A stretch of DNA of 64,000 nt from Zhengitettix transpicula. Taxonomy: Eukaryota; Arthropoda; Insecta; Orthoptera; Tetrigidae. A program made the translations under genes and the position numbers. The stretch covers positions 13,014,501-13,078,500 of the forward strand of contig CM073596.1 of the NCBI GenBank assembly GCA_037074705.1, read 5' to 3'. The first letter of the stretch is position 1. Every line of letters starts with the position of its first letter. This document shows, piece by piece, positions 11,277 to 22,757 of this stretch. The notes under the pieces are model-generated. The model did not search any database and was not told the DNA's origin. It saw only the letters and a list, made by a program, of their open reading frames with translations.

Positions 11277-11499
11277 TGCCCGACCTACCCGATGCAGGTT
11301 TTTCTAAGGTTTTCCCTGCATTCCTTTAGGCGAATGCCGGGTAGGATCCTTAAAATATAGCCCGGGGGCCCTAGTTAACCCTTGGCTACCTTCCTCTACC
11401 CTTCCGCATCCCCCCTTTCAAATCCCTTCCTATGCTATTAAAGGGGAGTTGCCCAAAGTGGATTACCCTCATGTAGCCTGTTGCCCTAAAAAAAAAAAA
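11277..11499 (+). mobile_element. 5'-truncated A-tailed retroposon with 11-bp target duplication
   Basis: The body runs from TGCCCGACCTACC-type sequence through CCGGGTAGGATCC and CATGTAGCCTG to an A-run. It is flanked by identical TCTCCACTTCT direct repeats (11266-11276 and 11500-11510). Random 5' truncation, a poly-A tail and a variable-length duplication are the marks of LINE-machinery retrotransposition. The 3' part matches 31680-31899 closely. No ORF. Confidence 0.85.
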
Positions 11500-11510
11500 T
11501 CTCCACTTCT

Positions 11511-11992
11511 ACCTTTCACTTCACTTCCTAAAACCGTCCAACAACCTATCTCAAACCCATCGCCTTCTAAATTCCACCCTGTCCACCAATGTCTTGCCCA
11601 TCTGCATGCAATCCTACGGCCACCGATCCATAAAAACAAACCAGAAGTCCTAACCGTCATCCAATTAATTTGGCCGGAAACCGAAACTCAAGTATGATAA
11701 AATTACTCCATAATTATACTATAACCGTTTTGATTACTTTCTCCCCTCCAAAAACAATAAAAAAAAGGAAGTCTTCGCCAATCACCTTCTGAACACAAAA
11801 TAATAAAAGAACCTCCGTCCCAAATCCCATGCTGGAGAGGGCTTCTGGCCCTATAACGGCAAACGACTCATGAGATTTGTTTGAGATCTGCAAATAGAAT
11901 TTTTAAATTATTTGGAATCAAAATTTGGCCTCAAAAAGGTCATGAAAAGTTATTGGTTGTATACCATTTTTTAATTTTTTTATTAACATAGT
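11511..11992. other. no recognisable feature
   Basis: A C-rich, T-poor stretch (11500-11700) followed by AT-rich sequence. The overlapping plus and minus frames near 11449-11697 span the retroposon junction and are not credible genes. Confidence 0.3.
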
Positions 11993-12028
11993 ACCTGATG
12001 AGGTCCAAAGAGAACTAAAACGTCGCAG
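11993..12028 (+). other. hammerhead-like hairpin motif, degenerate
   Basis: ACCTGATGAGGTCC, then AAAGAG, then AACTAAAACGTCGCAG. The CTGATGAG box is intact, but the second half of stem II and the GAAA box are decayed (AACTAAAAC where GGACGAAAC would be expected). It resembles the better motif at 24524-24558. Confidence 0.45.
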
Positions 12029-13260
12029 TCATTTGTGCTTTGATTAGATGAATGATTGATTCTTGAATTTAAGTGGACTAAATTCAAATTATGACTTTAT
12101 TCTCTGATTTATTTTCGAAATGATGAACAATGTTAGTTTCTCCTCGTAATGAATTACGTTTCGATCAGTGGAAGGTGTGTCTATTAATAATAATGTTTAA
12201 CCGTATCGATGCTGCGTGGGCTTTTATTGTCTGTGGCGCAGTTCTCGCCGGTAATTACCGTGGAACTAAATTACGTCGCCTCCCGCCTTGTGGTGAACTC
12301 CCCTTCCCTCTCTACCCCTTTCCAATCCGCCACTACCGACGCTCGCTTCGAACCAAATTCATTCATGCCCGCCGCTGCTAAATTCACTTTACCTGTAGGT
12401 CGAGCCATTTCCAACTTAAATGAAATGCGGCGCGGGTTGCCTGATGTGTATTTCCGCGCGCATTTAACACGTTGCCCTGTCTAATAGTTGCCCACTTAGC
12501 GCCGCGTGGGGACGAGGTTCTCTGCTTCCTGGAATAGAAAAACTAAGTGAGGCCCCTGCCCGGTCTGATAAGCGTGTTAACAGCTGTGTGCTGTTCGACG
12601 TGTAATATTGGTGAGAGGGGGGGAACGATAATGTGGCGCTCGTATCTCGAATTATGGACTAGTTTAACTGCAATAATGGAAGTGGACTATAAACAGCGAG
12701 CACCGTGCCATATTGAAGCTGAGTAAATCTCTACGTTGTCATCCACAGCGAAATGAAACAGGAAACTTCGGTATAAAAGTTTATAAATCTTGATGTACTG
12801 CATGCAACAGACGATCAGAATTTTCAGCGAAATGAGGAAGCGGAAACAACTTCACTACGCTTTTATGGCATCCTATCCTCGACTCATCAACTACATCATC
12901 CTAATTTCCTAATCATTACACATCCATTCATTTTCCCCTCCACGGTACACATTTGACTGCACTCACCAAAAAATGAAGTACTCTACAGAAAATACAGAAG
13001 CAGGAAATAGTGGAAGGAAATCAATTTATACATAGACGCTAAATATGGACGCAATGAAAATATAATTAACCGTTAGAGTTTAATCTAACGTAAGTAAAAA
13101 CCACGCATGTCGAATGGATGTGTTTAAACAATAATAAAAAGCCGAAAAACAGTCAGATCAAATTTATTCACGGCATTAATTAAAATTTAAAGATGGTTTT
13201 CCCTGTGAATAGAATTAAATGATTCTCGGGTTTCCAGCCGGGTAATTGTCAGGAAACAAC
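12029..13260. other. unassigned sequence with a GC-richer island at 12200-12560
   Basis: The island has two overlapping plus frames of 83 and 91 codons without a recognisable domain. The remainder is AT-rich with no repeat partner seen. The island may be regulatory. Confidence 0.25.
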
Positions 13261-13333
13261 GACGTTTCGATGGCTTGCAGTACCATCTTTTTCCAGCCTG
13301 AAAGAAGATGGCAGTGCTAGTCGTCGAAACGTC
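13261..13333. repeat. divergent, overlapping pair of hammerhead-like hairpins
   Basis: The minus-strand motif (13261-13299) has GATGG...CCATC as its stem before GAAACGTC. The plus-strand motif (13293-13333) reads CCTGAAAGAAGATGG, a loop, then TCGTCGAAACGTCAC. The two share their central CCAGCCT bases, so the pair forms one imperfect palindrome. Confidence 0.6.
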
Positions 13334-13339
13334 ACTGTT

Positions 13340-15010
13340 TATTTAGATCCGAGAAACAATCCTTGATTAAAATGTGCATTAAAACGTTAATAAACTACAC
13401 TTTAAACTAAAAATCAACGTTTATTCCCTCTTTATAGGGCACCTTCATGTGTTATATTTTCTAAAGAAACTCAAATCCAAATATCTTAAATACCAAAATA
13501 TTAACGTAGGTTTGCGAACAATATACAAATTATGCGTTGTACATCAGTCCTTAAATATTTTGTAATTTAAGATATTAAGAATAAATTTTCATATAACACA
13601 TGAAGAAGTCCCCAATATACGGAAGAAACGCTGTATTTTTTAAAAAAAAATTATTTTAAACTGTAATTTATTAATTTTTTAATGTAGCATTTAAATGAGT
13701 CAGTAAGTAAAATTATTCTGACTTTTTTTTGGCCAAATTTCATTATTTTATACGTACGTAAAAATAAAAAAATAACTATTTGTCAGCTGTATATTATGAA
13801 ATTTTTTACAGTTTATATTGCTTCAAAGGCATCCTCATCCTTCACTTTCAACTCGTTGTAAGGTGCATATTATTAACCCAAAGACAATGCAAAGCAAGTC
13901 TCCGTTGAAGAGCAACCAGCAAAGCAAGAAAGTCCTAGGGAGGAAAATAAATTAGAAGATAGCTGTAGAAGAAAAACTCAAACAATTTTCGATGTTAGTC
14001 TAAACTTACAGTCCTTGAAATTTGACAAAGACAAAGAAAAATAGTGTAGAAACACAAATATGATAATACAGGCAGTTTAGCGTTTTATACATTTTCTCTT
14101 ACTTATTACTTTTTTATGTTGTGTATTGTTATAATTTGAAGGTTTCGTGTATACTTTTTTTTTCTAACAGATGTATTTTCCTGGTTGAGTATACTTCATT
14201 GTTGTATTTTGTTATGTATGTATATAATGGCGTACTGTACTCTCAGTAGGGGACTAAGGGAATTGTTAAATCTAAGTCTCAGCAAAATCTACGAATTTAG
14301 ATTCTTTAAAGATATCCCGTAGGGAAAGTGCAACTTATACACGTGATGAGTTTTACTTATGTCTGTGATAACAAGTCCTCCGACAGTTGACACAGATACA
14401 GAGACAGTCGACTACAAAAGATGGCGCCTCCGAGTCCTCAGAAAATGCAGACGCGAGCAGAAATGGCGAAGAAAGGACACGGGCCATCGGAGACTCATTA
14501 CGTCGAGATCGGGATCGCGATCGGGGCGTAGCTTCTCCTATTTCCAAGGCTCGTTAGAGAAGCGTCGCCTCGGGGCTCGGATGCCAGAGGAGGAAAACAG
14601 GGCACAAAAGGCGAGCTTCCACGGCCCTGGCGATTATCACTAATTACTAACCGGGATTTCCCTGAGAATAAAGGACTCTAAAGAAGAGACTGATATCATT
14701 GTCTCGCGACACTTCTAATCTTCACTACTAATCTGTTTTGCCATGAATCCGAGAGACAAAATAAGCTGAGTCTTCATTAGCTCCAGCGAATTCGCTGCGG
14801 TAACGGTTCACTAAATGCTCGTTTAGCTAACTGTAGAAACGTTTTTGTCTAAAAATATCTATCGTAGCCCAAGATAGCTTGTGGTAGAACAGACATAAAT
14901 TTCAAGAGAAACGTTTATTTACAAGAGAAATGTTTATTAAGGACGAAAGTACGTGTACCTGAAAAAAAAATATCAGTGACTATTCAAAAACACGATTCCC
15001 TTGTACCACA
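13340..15010. other. unassigned sequence with a GC-richer island at 14350-14700
   Basis: The region 13340-14340 is AT-rich with nothing recognised. The island carries frames on both strands (14353-14547 minus, 14359-14643 plus) and an AAAAGATGGCGCC motif near 14416-14428. The arginine/serine-rich translations follow from a CGA/TCG-rich composition. No exon structure is visible. Confidence 0.25.
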
Positions 15011-15172
15011 TATTTATAATATTAATATAATATAATATTAATATAATATAATATTAATATAATGTAATATAATATTAATATAATATAATATTAATATAAT
15101 GTAATATTAATATAATGTAATATAATATTAATATAGTATAATATAATATTAATATAATATAATATTAATATG
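15011..15172. repeat. palindromic AT satellite-like tract
   Basis: About 160 bases built from variations of AATATTAATATAAT with scattered G interruptions (AATGTAAT). The unit is itself nearly palindromic, so the tract can form hairpins on either strand. Confidence 0.9.
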
Positions 15173-17194
15173 AAACCGGGTCTTTAATAATAAACGTACA
15201 CAGAAAGAGAAATGTAAATAAAAATGTGTTCATCATATTCCTTTATTATAGATATTAAGTCCATAAAATATTAAAAGATACTTATAGATATGTATCAATA
15301 AGGCTGGAAAATATAATCTGTAAGGTAAATGAAGAATGAGCGCGTAGTTGTTGATTTTTTTCGCTACTTTCGCTATTTTAAAATCCAGAATATTCTGTGG
15401 CACTAGTTGAAATTTTGGCCAATCTATAGGTTTTGTACAATACATTTTATTTACTTAAACTGAATTTTACATAAATTTGTTGGAAATGGTGTCATATCCC
15501 AGATCGTCCGATAAATATCAGTTTGTTGCGGCTGAGTCCTCATTGAATGGGTTCACTAGGGTTGCATAACTATAGGAGTGCGGCGCCGCTCCTAAACGGT
15601 CCGCAAACCCGTGACGCAAATAAAGCGGGAACGTATTAATAACCCAAAATAGAACACATACGACTAAAAAAATATTCACTCGTGTTAAAGCAACAAATTA
15701 TATTTTAAGAATCAATTTTCCTAATAAAAGATTTATTAAAATTACTACCACTTGATGTTAGCCTCTACGATGATAATTTGCCCTGGAGGTTTTCAATTCC
15801 ACGTAGCAACACTTCAGCCTTTCTATTACTTTTTCAGGGCCGTACAGGTCTCTTCAAAAGTTTTTAATCTACATTTCGTCGGTGTTTAGATGTAACTTGG
15901 AAACGACACCGCCCGAGCTTTTCCAATCTACTTTAAGTATGGTTTGTTTCGTGAACCATTTTGATGCTGGAAGCTCCTCACTGATCCTTTTCCTGAAAAG
16001 TAATTACTAAATGACTACCTTTTGTTTGCATAAATCTTATTTCAAAATTTCCCGTCTTAAAGTGTTTTTCACTTTAGATCAAATCTAGGGTAAGTGATGA
16101 ACACGTATTTCAAATTAATCGCTAAGGCCAGACGAGTCAGGTAAATTTTCTTCCCTCGCTGTTTCTTGAGGACTACAAATTATTCGTCCTGGTAGAGTCA
16201 TTGGGCTACGTTATCTGAATCAGTTCTTTGACATTTTGTTAATATCTTATTTCTCAGTCAAGAAAGGATTCATCTGAGGAAAGATCTTTTAGATTGCCCT
16301 GATGTAACGACGATATTCGCGGACTCTTTTAATTGGCCAGTCTGGGCCCCGTCTGCTCTAATTGAGAACAATTCCTTATGCGTGGGTGAATATCCCCGCC
16401 TAATTGAAAGCCGCGGAACTGAGCAGCGTGTACCGCCACAACTCGTGCCGAATTTAAATGAAATTCCCTCCTCGTGTGTAAATGCCGCCGGCTTTTCTTT
16501 TCTCCTTTTTTTAATATGAGGTCGGCAAGTTCCAAGTTCGCAGCCGTGGAATGGAGCGGAAGTTTGTCGCCGGATTTAGAAATGTTTGCTGTGCAACGCG
16601 GCCTCAAGTTCCTTATTGCGGATTTTAAGTTGGTCTTGTCTTGATATCAACTTAACTCTCCTGCTAGTGAACTTATATTATTCTTTGCCTCCCTCGCGCT
16701 AAGTCGCAATTTGCGATGCCATAGAGAACCTCTAATTAAGATTAACATTTCCGCCCCTTTCCGCGAGTCCCGAAGGCGAATTTTTTTTTTCTACTTTGCC
16801 GCCACTCACCCTTATCGAAAGTATTAAAGGGAGAAGCTTATTAATATTGAAATTGAATTTTTTTTGTTCAAGTATTGGTTTTAATGAGAAATTTCGAGCT
16901 AATTAATAAAGTGATGATGCTCTGTGATGAATATTTGAGTCACGTATTTTTTTAAAAGCATGCTACGAAGACGTTGAATAATGAATCACTAAAGAAAGAT
17001 TAGAAACAGTTTTTGAACAATTAAATATTAAACTTCGATAAATAAGTTCTGGAGGATACTTGCTTCAGTTTACTTACTACGATAGAAATTCGATCCTTAA
17101 TCACCGCAAGGCAGTTAAGTGAACTTTTTACAATAGTCAGACGTAGAGATTTAATCGATTACTTAATTCACTCGTTGGCTTCGTAGGTTATGTT
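15173..17194. other. unassigned sequence with a GC-richer island at 16300-16800
   Basis: A 92-codon minus frame at 16329-16607 lies in the island. I see no domain in it, and homopolymers (T8-T9) bound the region. The island includes TAATTGAAAG and GGCCTCAAGTTCC patches that read as unique DNA. No repeat family from this window matches. Confidence 0.25.
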
Positions 17195-17580
17195 ATATAT
17201 CCACATTTACGCTAAAATTTCCCCACAGTACCGTTTCTCGTGTTGTGAATAATATGTGTACCAAGTTTCGTTGCAATCTGTCCACGCGTTAAAATTTGTA
17301 CAAAGATTAATCTAAATGCATACATACAAACATACATCCTTTTTTTAAAAAAAGAAAATTTGAAATTTTTTTCTACTGTTATTGCTACAACGGCGTAAAA
17401 CCCGGTCATCGTGTACTGTTCGGCCGTTGAATGAATAAAATAAATTAATTTATATATATATAGAAAAATAATTTCCATTCGTATTATATATAAAATAAAT
17501 ATAAATATTAGTATAAAGCCACCATTAATTCGTAGAATACCCTTATGGGCTCTAACTCCGGGCCCTGTTCATAATTTTAT
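17195..17580 (-). mobile_element. Helitron fragment with an extra 5' segment
   Basis: Positions 17200-17343 carry the conserved Helitron 5' region in minus orientation (TCCACGCG, ATACATACAAACATACATCC). The body beyond 17195 is missing. Upstream in element orientation (17344-17580) about 235 bases match 49508-49707 of another copy, including GTTATTGCTACAACGG and TTAATTCGTAGAATACCC. So the two copies share either an alternative 5' end or a co-duplicated flank. Confidence 0.65.
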
Positions 17581-17639
17581 ATTGAAATGAAAAAAATTAT
17601 GTCTGATTGAAAATAATGAATAAGAAAAATAGCCAATAC

Positions 17640-18015
17640 AGACGAAATGGTAATATAAATACCACACAACGTTTCTGGGATCCTTGTCCCTTTCTTCAGG
17701 TGCTAAGAACAGTCTAGAGAAACACAACTGCACTGGTCAGTTGACAAAACTCAAAAAAATCTTTTTCTTATTTTTTTTTCAATCAGACGGAATTTTAATT
17801 TCTGTGGTTTCACTTTTCAGTGCGTTTTAATTTTACACAACTTGTGTCCTGTCATAAGACTACAGCTGATTGGTCAGGTTTGTTTAGACGAATATATCAT
17901 TCGTTTTCAATGCAGTGTCGTTCGATGGTCCTCAAAGTTTGTCCGATGTATTTTCGGCCACAATTACAGAACCTAAAGTCTGTCTTATTTTGATCTGTGG
18001 ACGAAAAACTGTCTT
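17640..18015 (-). pseudogene. Penelope-like element 3' part with GIY-YIG endonuclease remnant
   Basis: On the minus strand 17985-17885 reads FRFCNCGRKYIGQTLRTIER, then HCIENE, a stop, then YIRLNKPDQSAV. This matches the PLE endonuclease core: CxCGRxYIGQT, then RxxxxR and a YIRLxQPDKSAVAEH-like block. The His of the usual EH pair has become Asn, there is an in-frame TGA, and a frameshift follows near 17860. The C-terminal REAIEI block is mostly deleted (TGAAAAGTG then AAATTAAAATTCC). About 130 bases further on the hairpin at 17668-17702 follows, where PLE terminal hammerheads lie. A second copy of the 3' part lies at 19097-20405. It is clearly dead. Confidence 0.8.
17668..17702 (-). other. hammerhead-like hairpin at the 3' end of a Penelope-like element
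   Basis: On the minus strand: CCTGAAGAAAGGGAC, AAGGA, then TCCCAGAAACGTTGT. Stem II is GGGA/TCCC, with unpaired bases on both sides. It lies downstream of the GIY-YIG remnant and is nearly repeated at 20271-20303 with the box CCTGATGAAAGGAAC. Confidence 0.6.
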
Positions 18016-18021
18016 TATATT

Positions 18022-18172
18022 GTTTGTAAAATTAAAACACGCTGAAAAGTGACACGACAGTGTGATTTTGGAAGCCATAGAAATTAAGATCCATAACAAC
18101 CTTCTAAACAAAGAGTCTGGCTTTCAAAACAGTAACGCGTGGAATCCGATTATTAAAATATCGACATGGAAA
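18022..18172 (+). pseudogene. Penelope-like element C-terminal fragment, opposite strand
   Basis: The plus frame from 18056 reads DSVILEAIEIKIHNNLLNKE and then SGFQNSNAWNPIIK. This is the PLE C-terminal signature: an (R)EAIEI+KH block, an NN(L/F)N+E block and a final (N)AWNP. It starts at 18022 in the middle of the polyprotein, head to head with the minus-strand PLE at 17640-18015, which shares the TGTAAAATTAAAAC...TGAAAAGTGA block in inverse orientation. A stop (TGA) precedes the frame. The promoter/hairpin module follows at 18214-18335. Confidence 0.75.
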
Positions 18173-18213
18173 CACACGTGTCCTTGACACTGTCGTCAGG
18201 CGATCTTCAACGG

Positions 18214-18335
18214 CCAATCAGATCGCAGCAGGGAGACTTTCGAGTCCGACCCTATAAATACGACGCACACGTCACGCGGCGACATAGTCTCCAGACAGCG
18301 GTAGAGAATGACCGCAGAAACGTCAACATCGAGAA
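18214..18335 (+). promoter_or_regulatory. Penelope-like terminal module: CCAAT box, TATA box, hammerhead-like hairpin
   Basis: GGCCAATCAG (18212-18221) is followed by TATAAATA (18253-18260) about 40 bases on. Then comes CAGACAGCGGT (18292-18302), a short loop, and ACCGCAGAAACGTC. The same order and spacing occur on the minus strand at 5306-5137. The CCAAT-to-TATA geometry is that of an RNA polymerase II core promoter. The hairpin would lie a few tens of bases downstream of the transcription start, as for a ribozyme that trims the 5' end of the RNA. The functional reading is inference. Confidence 0.55.
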
Positions 18336-18345
18336 ATCCGAACCT

Positions 18346-19096
18346 GGTGCTTAACCGTGAAAATTTTTTTAATATCAGGGTTACTTAAGTATCTCTCTAG
18401 AATAATATAGAATAGCAATTATAAAACATATTAGTTTTGTTAAAAACATTTCCTGGTGTGATTTGAGTTGGAGAGTTTGCTACATTAGCACACACGTCCC
18501 GATAGCGTCCTGGTCTATGGAGACATGGCTCATGTATGCTGATAGTCCGGTTGTTTGCAAACGTACGACGAGTTCATGCATCACAACTTTGCGATATAAC
18601 CGCGAATTCTGTGGGGAAATTAATGTTCTGCCTGTCTGTGCTTATCTGTCTGACAACAAGTCGCGCGAGTTTCGATAATGGACGTCGGCGTGGTGTATCA
18701 AAACGACATAATCCGATTCAACACATCAATCTAAAAAAAATTAAAAATATATAGATAAATGTACAAGTAGGTGCTTGAATTATGGACTGATAACTAAAGT
18801 GAAAATATGGACACCACGTAGCTGTGAAATTACTTTAAAAAAATTGGACATGAGGAATTGAGTTGCTGATAACTGAATTGAGCTAATGAAAATGTTTTTT
18901 TATACACTTCTGATGAGAAGAATATTATTCGACTAATTCAAACCCATTTATTATTATATAGTCTCTTCATAATACTGTGCAGGGAAATCGAATCCTATAT
19001 GATAACAAATCGTCTTTACCTTAATTTTGGTCCTATTGCATGCTTAAAACAGAGTTATTCAATAATGGTGAATATCGTAGAACACATTACATAATA
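18346..19096. other. no recognisable feature
   Basis: AT-rich sequence. The two overlapping 71-72 codon plus frames at 18463-18754 have no recognisable domain. Confidence 0.3.
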
Positions 19097-20405
19097 AAGA
19101 ATAAGAAAGATAGCCAATACAGACATATATAATATAATATATTGTAATAACCCTCTTATTGATAATTATTTTTTTATTTGATTTTTAAACTTGAAAATTA
19201 ATTAATTTACTCCCATTAAATACACATACTATAGATAATTATGATTATATGAATTTAAATTTAACAAGTTATTAAATTTTATAATCAAAACAATTTTATT
19301 AATCTAGAATACAACTCAAGAAAATCTGTGTATATTTTTTATATCCTTTTACCTCAACAATTAAATTACACTATTAATCCATTTACATTTTATAAATCAG
19401 ACTCTGCACCCCCGGGTCTTTACTGGGTTGATAAGGAAACGGAAAACTAAAATTTACAATTTAAACAATGCAATTAAATAGTATGAAAACGAAATCTCAT
19501 TGATTACCCTTATTTAACAATTTGCAGAAGTTATTACTGAATGTCTACTTACAATTTTATTTGGAATGCACTTTACTCTACAATGCCCTTCTGTGCACAG
19601 ACTTTCACACACGCTTCACAGACACGTTCACTTTATCCTTTTTGATATCCCGACTCCTTTCTGCTTGCATGGACTAAAATGTTTATTTTATTTTTAGTCA
19701 AGGCCACCATTCAATTTTACCGAATATTTATCACCGCCTCCACGTCAATCTCCTCCAAACTCTGACACCACACTCCTACATTCTTCCCTCTTGCGCTCCT
19801 TAACTGACTCCACGTCCATTTCCTCTGAGGTCTCCAGTCCAACTAACTTTTATCTGCTTCCCCCCTCCAGAATATTCCCTTTTTTTCACAGTTTTTGAGT
19901 TTCCACGTTCGCCAAACAAACACCAACTGATGGCTTTCTCACGCTCCAAGTCACTCAATACAATTAAAATAAACATTTCCTTTTAATATAATTGGATTTC
20001 CACAAAACTTCTGTCATTATGCCTTTAGGGTTTCGTCCCGATGTCTGTCAAAACCATTAGCTCTAAGAGCCGCTAAACGTCCAATTATAGTCCCCCCTTC
20101 TCAAAGAGCCATTTATCCATCAATTTATTATTATCTTTTTTTTATTCAAACCACTCAACAATCCCCAGTCTGAGTTGGTAAACAAATTTGATGAAATAAG
20201 AACAAAATTTATGTCCTCCTTAACTGGGTATTACAATATATAATGTAATATATATAATATAAATACCACACAACGTTTCTGGGATCCTCGTTCCTTTCAT
20301 CAGGTGCGAAGAAGTGCCTAGAGTGACTCAACTGCACTCGTCAGTTGACAAATCTCAAACAAGATTTTTCTTATTAATTTATTTTCAATCAGACGAATTT
20401 TTTTT
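19097..20405 (-). mobile_element. Penelope-like 3' fragment interrupted by a solo LTR
   Basis: Flanks 19097-19133 (AATAAGAAAGATAGCCAATA) and 20255-20405 (ATACCACACAACGTTTCTGG onward, up to CAATCAGACG) are continuous in the uninterrupted paralog at 17617-17790. Between them lie an expanded AT tract and the LTR at 19143-20235. The hairpin motif 20271-20303 is part of this fragment. Confidence 0.75.
19143..20235 (+). mobile_element. solo LTR-like element, family 1 (copy c), ATAT duplication
   Basis: TGTAATAACCC...GGTATTACA is bounded by ATAT at 19139-19142 and 20236-20239. It carries the family landmark GGGTCTTTACTGGGTTGATAA (19418 onward). It is 1093 bp long with no gag or pol. TG...CA ends plus a 4-bp duplication are standard for LTR retrotransposons. 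The choice of ATAT inside a TA tract resembles Gypsy-group target preference (known for some Drosophila elements). Its insertion into a PLE fragment gives relative age: it is younger than that fragment. Confidence 0.7.
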
Positions 20406-21704
20406 TCATTTAAATTTTTTTTATGTCTAAAAAATAAAATGAACGTACGAATATTGCTAGAATACGTGAGAATTTTAGTACACTAAAATTGTATTATGGA
20501 AATTGGCCACCCAGCATTTTAATTTGTAGGCGTACATTAAACTGAAATATTTTAAACTATTGATATTGTATATATATGTATATATATATACATTAAAACC
20601 TAACAATTTTTAATATTTAACTACAGAACAACGTATATATAGCCTTGTGTTTCTTAAGGATCTGTGGAACCTGACTATTCTCCAAATTAAATCTTGGTGT
20701 TGGAGATTAACAATTGAACTATTTAAATTCTAGTTTCGTATATTAGATTGTGTGATTCAGTAAAAGGACTCTGTTGGCTTTCTTCCATTTTAACGACACT
20801 TTCTCCTCCACTGCTTTAACGTAGCTCCCTGCGTCTGAGCTGAACCAGCCTTGAGGATTATGGCCGTAAGAGTCGGTGAAGCCCAAAGTGCTTTGTCGTA
20901 ACACGCACGTCGGGTGTGAGCAGATGCGCAATATCACTCACTACTACCTGCCTTCAGTTTTCTTGTCCCGCATACACTCTCTGTACACTCGCTGTCTACT
21001 CTAGGAAAGCTCCACATACATATTCATCGCCACCGTCCACCTTCGCGTGATGGTTCCTCTGGGAATGCACTTGCACAAGCACAAACACCTCCCACAGGAC
21101 GCAAGCACGTACACTACTTGCAAATAGCGGTACTTGCGCTCCTCCTGTACACGTGGCTTCCATTCCACAAGTACACTAGAAATTTTTCTCGTCTTGCCTC
21201 CATTGTGCTGCAATTCTCAACAGTGGTGCGTACCTTAGAATTAGGTCCTCCATATTTTTATCGCTTAATAGGAATAACCTCCCATAAATCTGTGCCGGTC
21301 TACACTATAACGTGTAATATACAACCTTTCGTTACATACGCGTACCTCAGATATTATTCATCTTCTCTGGTGCTCACTTTCATGTTTGTTACACTCGTCC
21401 TTGCGAGCAATACACACAACTTTTATCAGAGAAACAAAAAAAAATCATATATATAAAACTATAATTAATACTATTTTCTGTAACTTCTAGTACATTCACC
21501 TTTTAATCGAGTATTTGCCGTTGAGTCACAAGTAAAATTCGTTGTATTGCCTACCAATTATTTTTTTCTTGTCTGAGAAACTTTAATGCTTTTTCTTTTA
21601 AAAATCATTTGTATAATTCAATTTTAAAAGACTGGTTTTCACTTTTTTTCTTTATCAGCAACTGTGTGCCCACCATTAAAACTAGTATTTCAAGGCTATC
21701 CTTT
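20406..21704. other. no recognisable feature
   Basis: Mostly AT-rich. A more balanced patch at 20740-21400 holds opposite-strand frames (21001-21213 minus, 21118-21456 plus) with no recognisable domain. Short TA runs near 20572-20590. Confidence 0.3.
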
Positions 21705-22290
21705 TTTTTAGGGTAACAGGCTACATGAGGGTAATCCACATGTTGGAAACTCCCCTTTAATAGCATAGGAAAGGGTCTAAAAGTGGGGGATGCGGAAGGG
21801 TAGAGGAAGGTAGCCAAGGGTTAACTATGGCCCCCGGGTATTCGCCTAAAAGTAATGCAGGGAAAACCTGCACCAGGTAGGTCGGGCATTGGGCACTTGT
21901 CCCACGCCCTTCCAATAGCGGGAGAAGAGTTTGTTGTTGTGACGCAGCATTCCCTTCTCCGTACCTCGACCAGTTTAGGAGGCAGCTGGCCGACTGTTCC
22001 AATGGGAACAGCGTACAACTCTTACCGTATGCCCAAGGTCTGTGACCCCGGAACATACACCACTCAAAACAGGCCGAGGTGCCTCGGCTTGTGGGAACCT
22101 TAGTTCAAAAACGGAAAGGAATAGGCATCCCCAAAGGTAGCCCCTTCGTGTCCCTCCTACAAGGTTCTGCCTGAGAGAGAATAGCCGTCGAAGACACCTT
22201 AGGTAGTCAAGACTAACCATTAATTTACTTCTAAAAATATTAAACGGAATGCGAGGGCTATTCTCTCGCAAGCAATACTTGCGAAAACAT
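21705..22290 (-). mobile_element. near full-length A-tailed retroposon
   Basis: The minus-strand match to 31339-31899 extends over most of the family: T8 (poly-A complement) at 21706-21713, GGGTAACAGGCTACATGAGG, then CACTTGTCCCACGCCCTTCC and the GGAACATACACCACTC region. The 5' end carries an inverted repeat: GAGAGAATAGCC near 22171 and GGGCTATTCTCTC near 22252. So the 5' end is rearranged relative to the 31-kb copy. No protein is encoded. Confidence 0.75.
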
Positions 22291-22757
22291 ACTTTGTGGG
22301 ACAAGATGAACAGTATCAAGTGTACCCCTACAGTATATTATAAAATCTCAAAAAATAAATTGCTGAACCCGGCTGTATATTAATTCATATAGTACCATAA
22401 TTTTATTTATTCGTTTTTTTTCTCATTCCCTTCCCATCTTTCGGCACCCTTTTCATTTTTATCTCGGCGTGCTTCAGACACGACACGTGATCAATAATCT
22501 GCTTATGCCTAACAATCTTTGCCTCTTCTCTCTCCCTCTCCCTTCCTAAGCTGCAGTGTTTACCCTCTAATACTTCCAACAATACCAGATTAACAAGGAC
22601 AGGGTGCCCTGAAATTTGTGCAATTTTCTTTTGACGGATTGTTTTTCAGTTTTATGAGCCTATACGACGCTCACTGAATAATGTCATGAAATTGGAAATA
22701 TTTAGCTGTTTGAGTTTTCGACAGTATTTTTTCAGGTGTCGAGTAGGACTATCATTA
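22291..22757. other. no recognisable feature
   Basis: AT-rich sequence with CT-rich runs near 22525-22550. No repeat partner seen. Confidence 0.3.
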
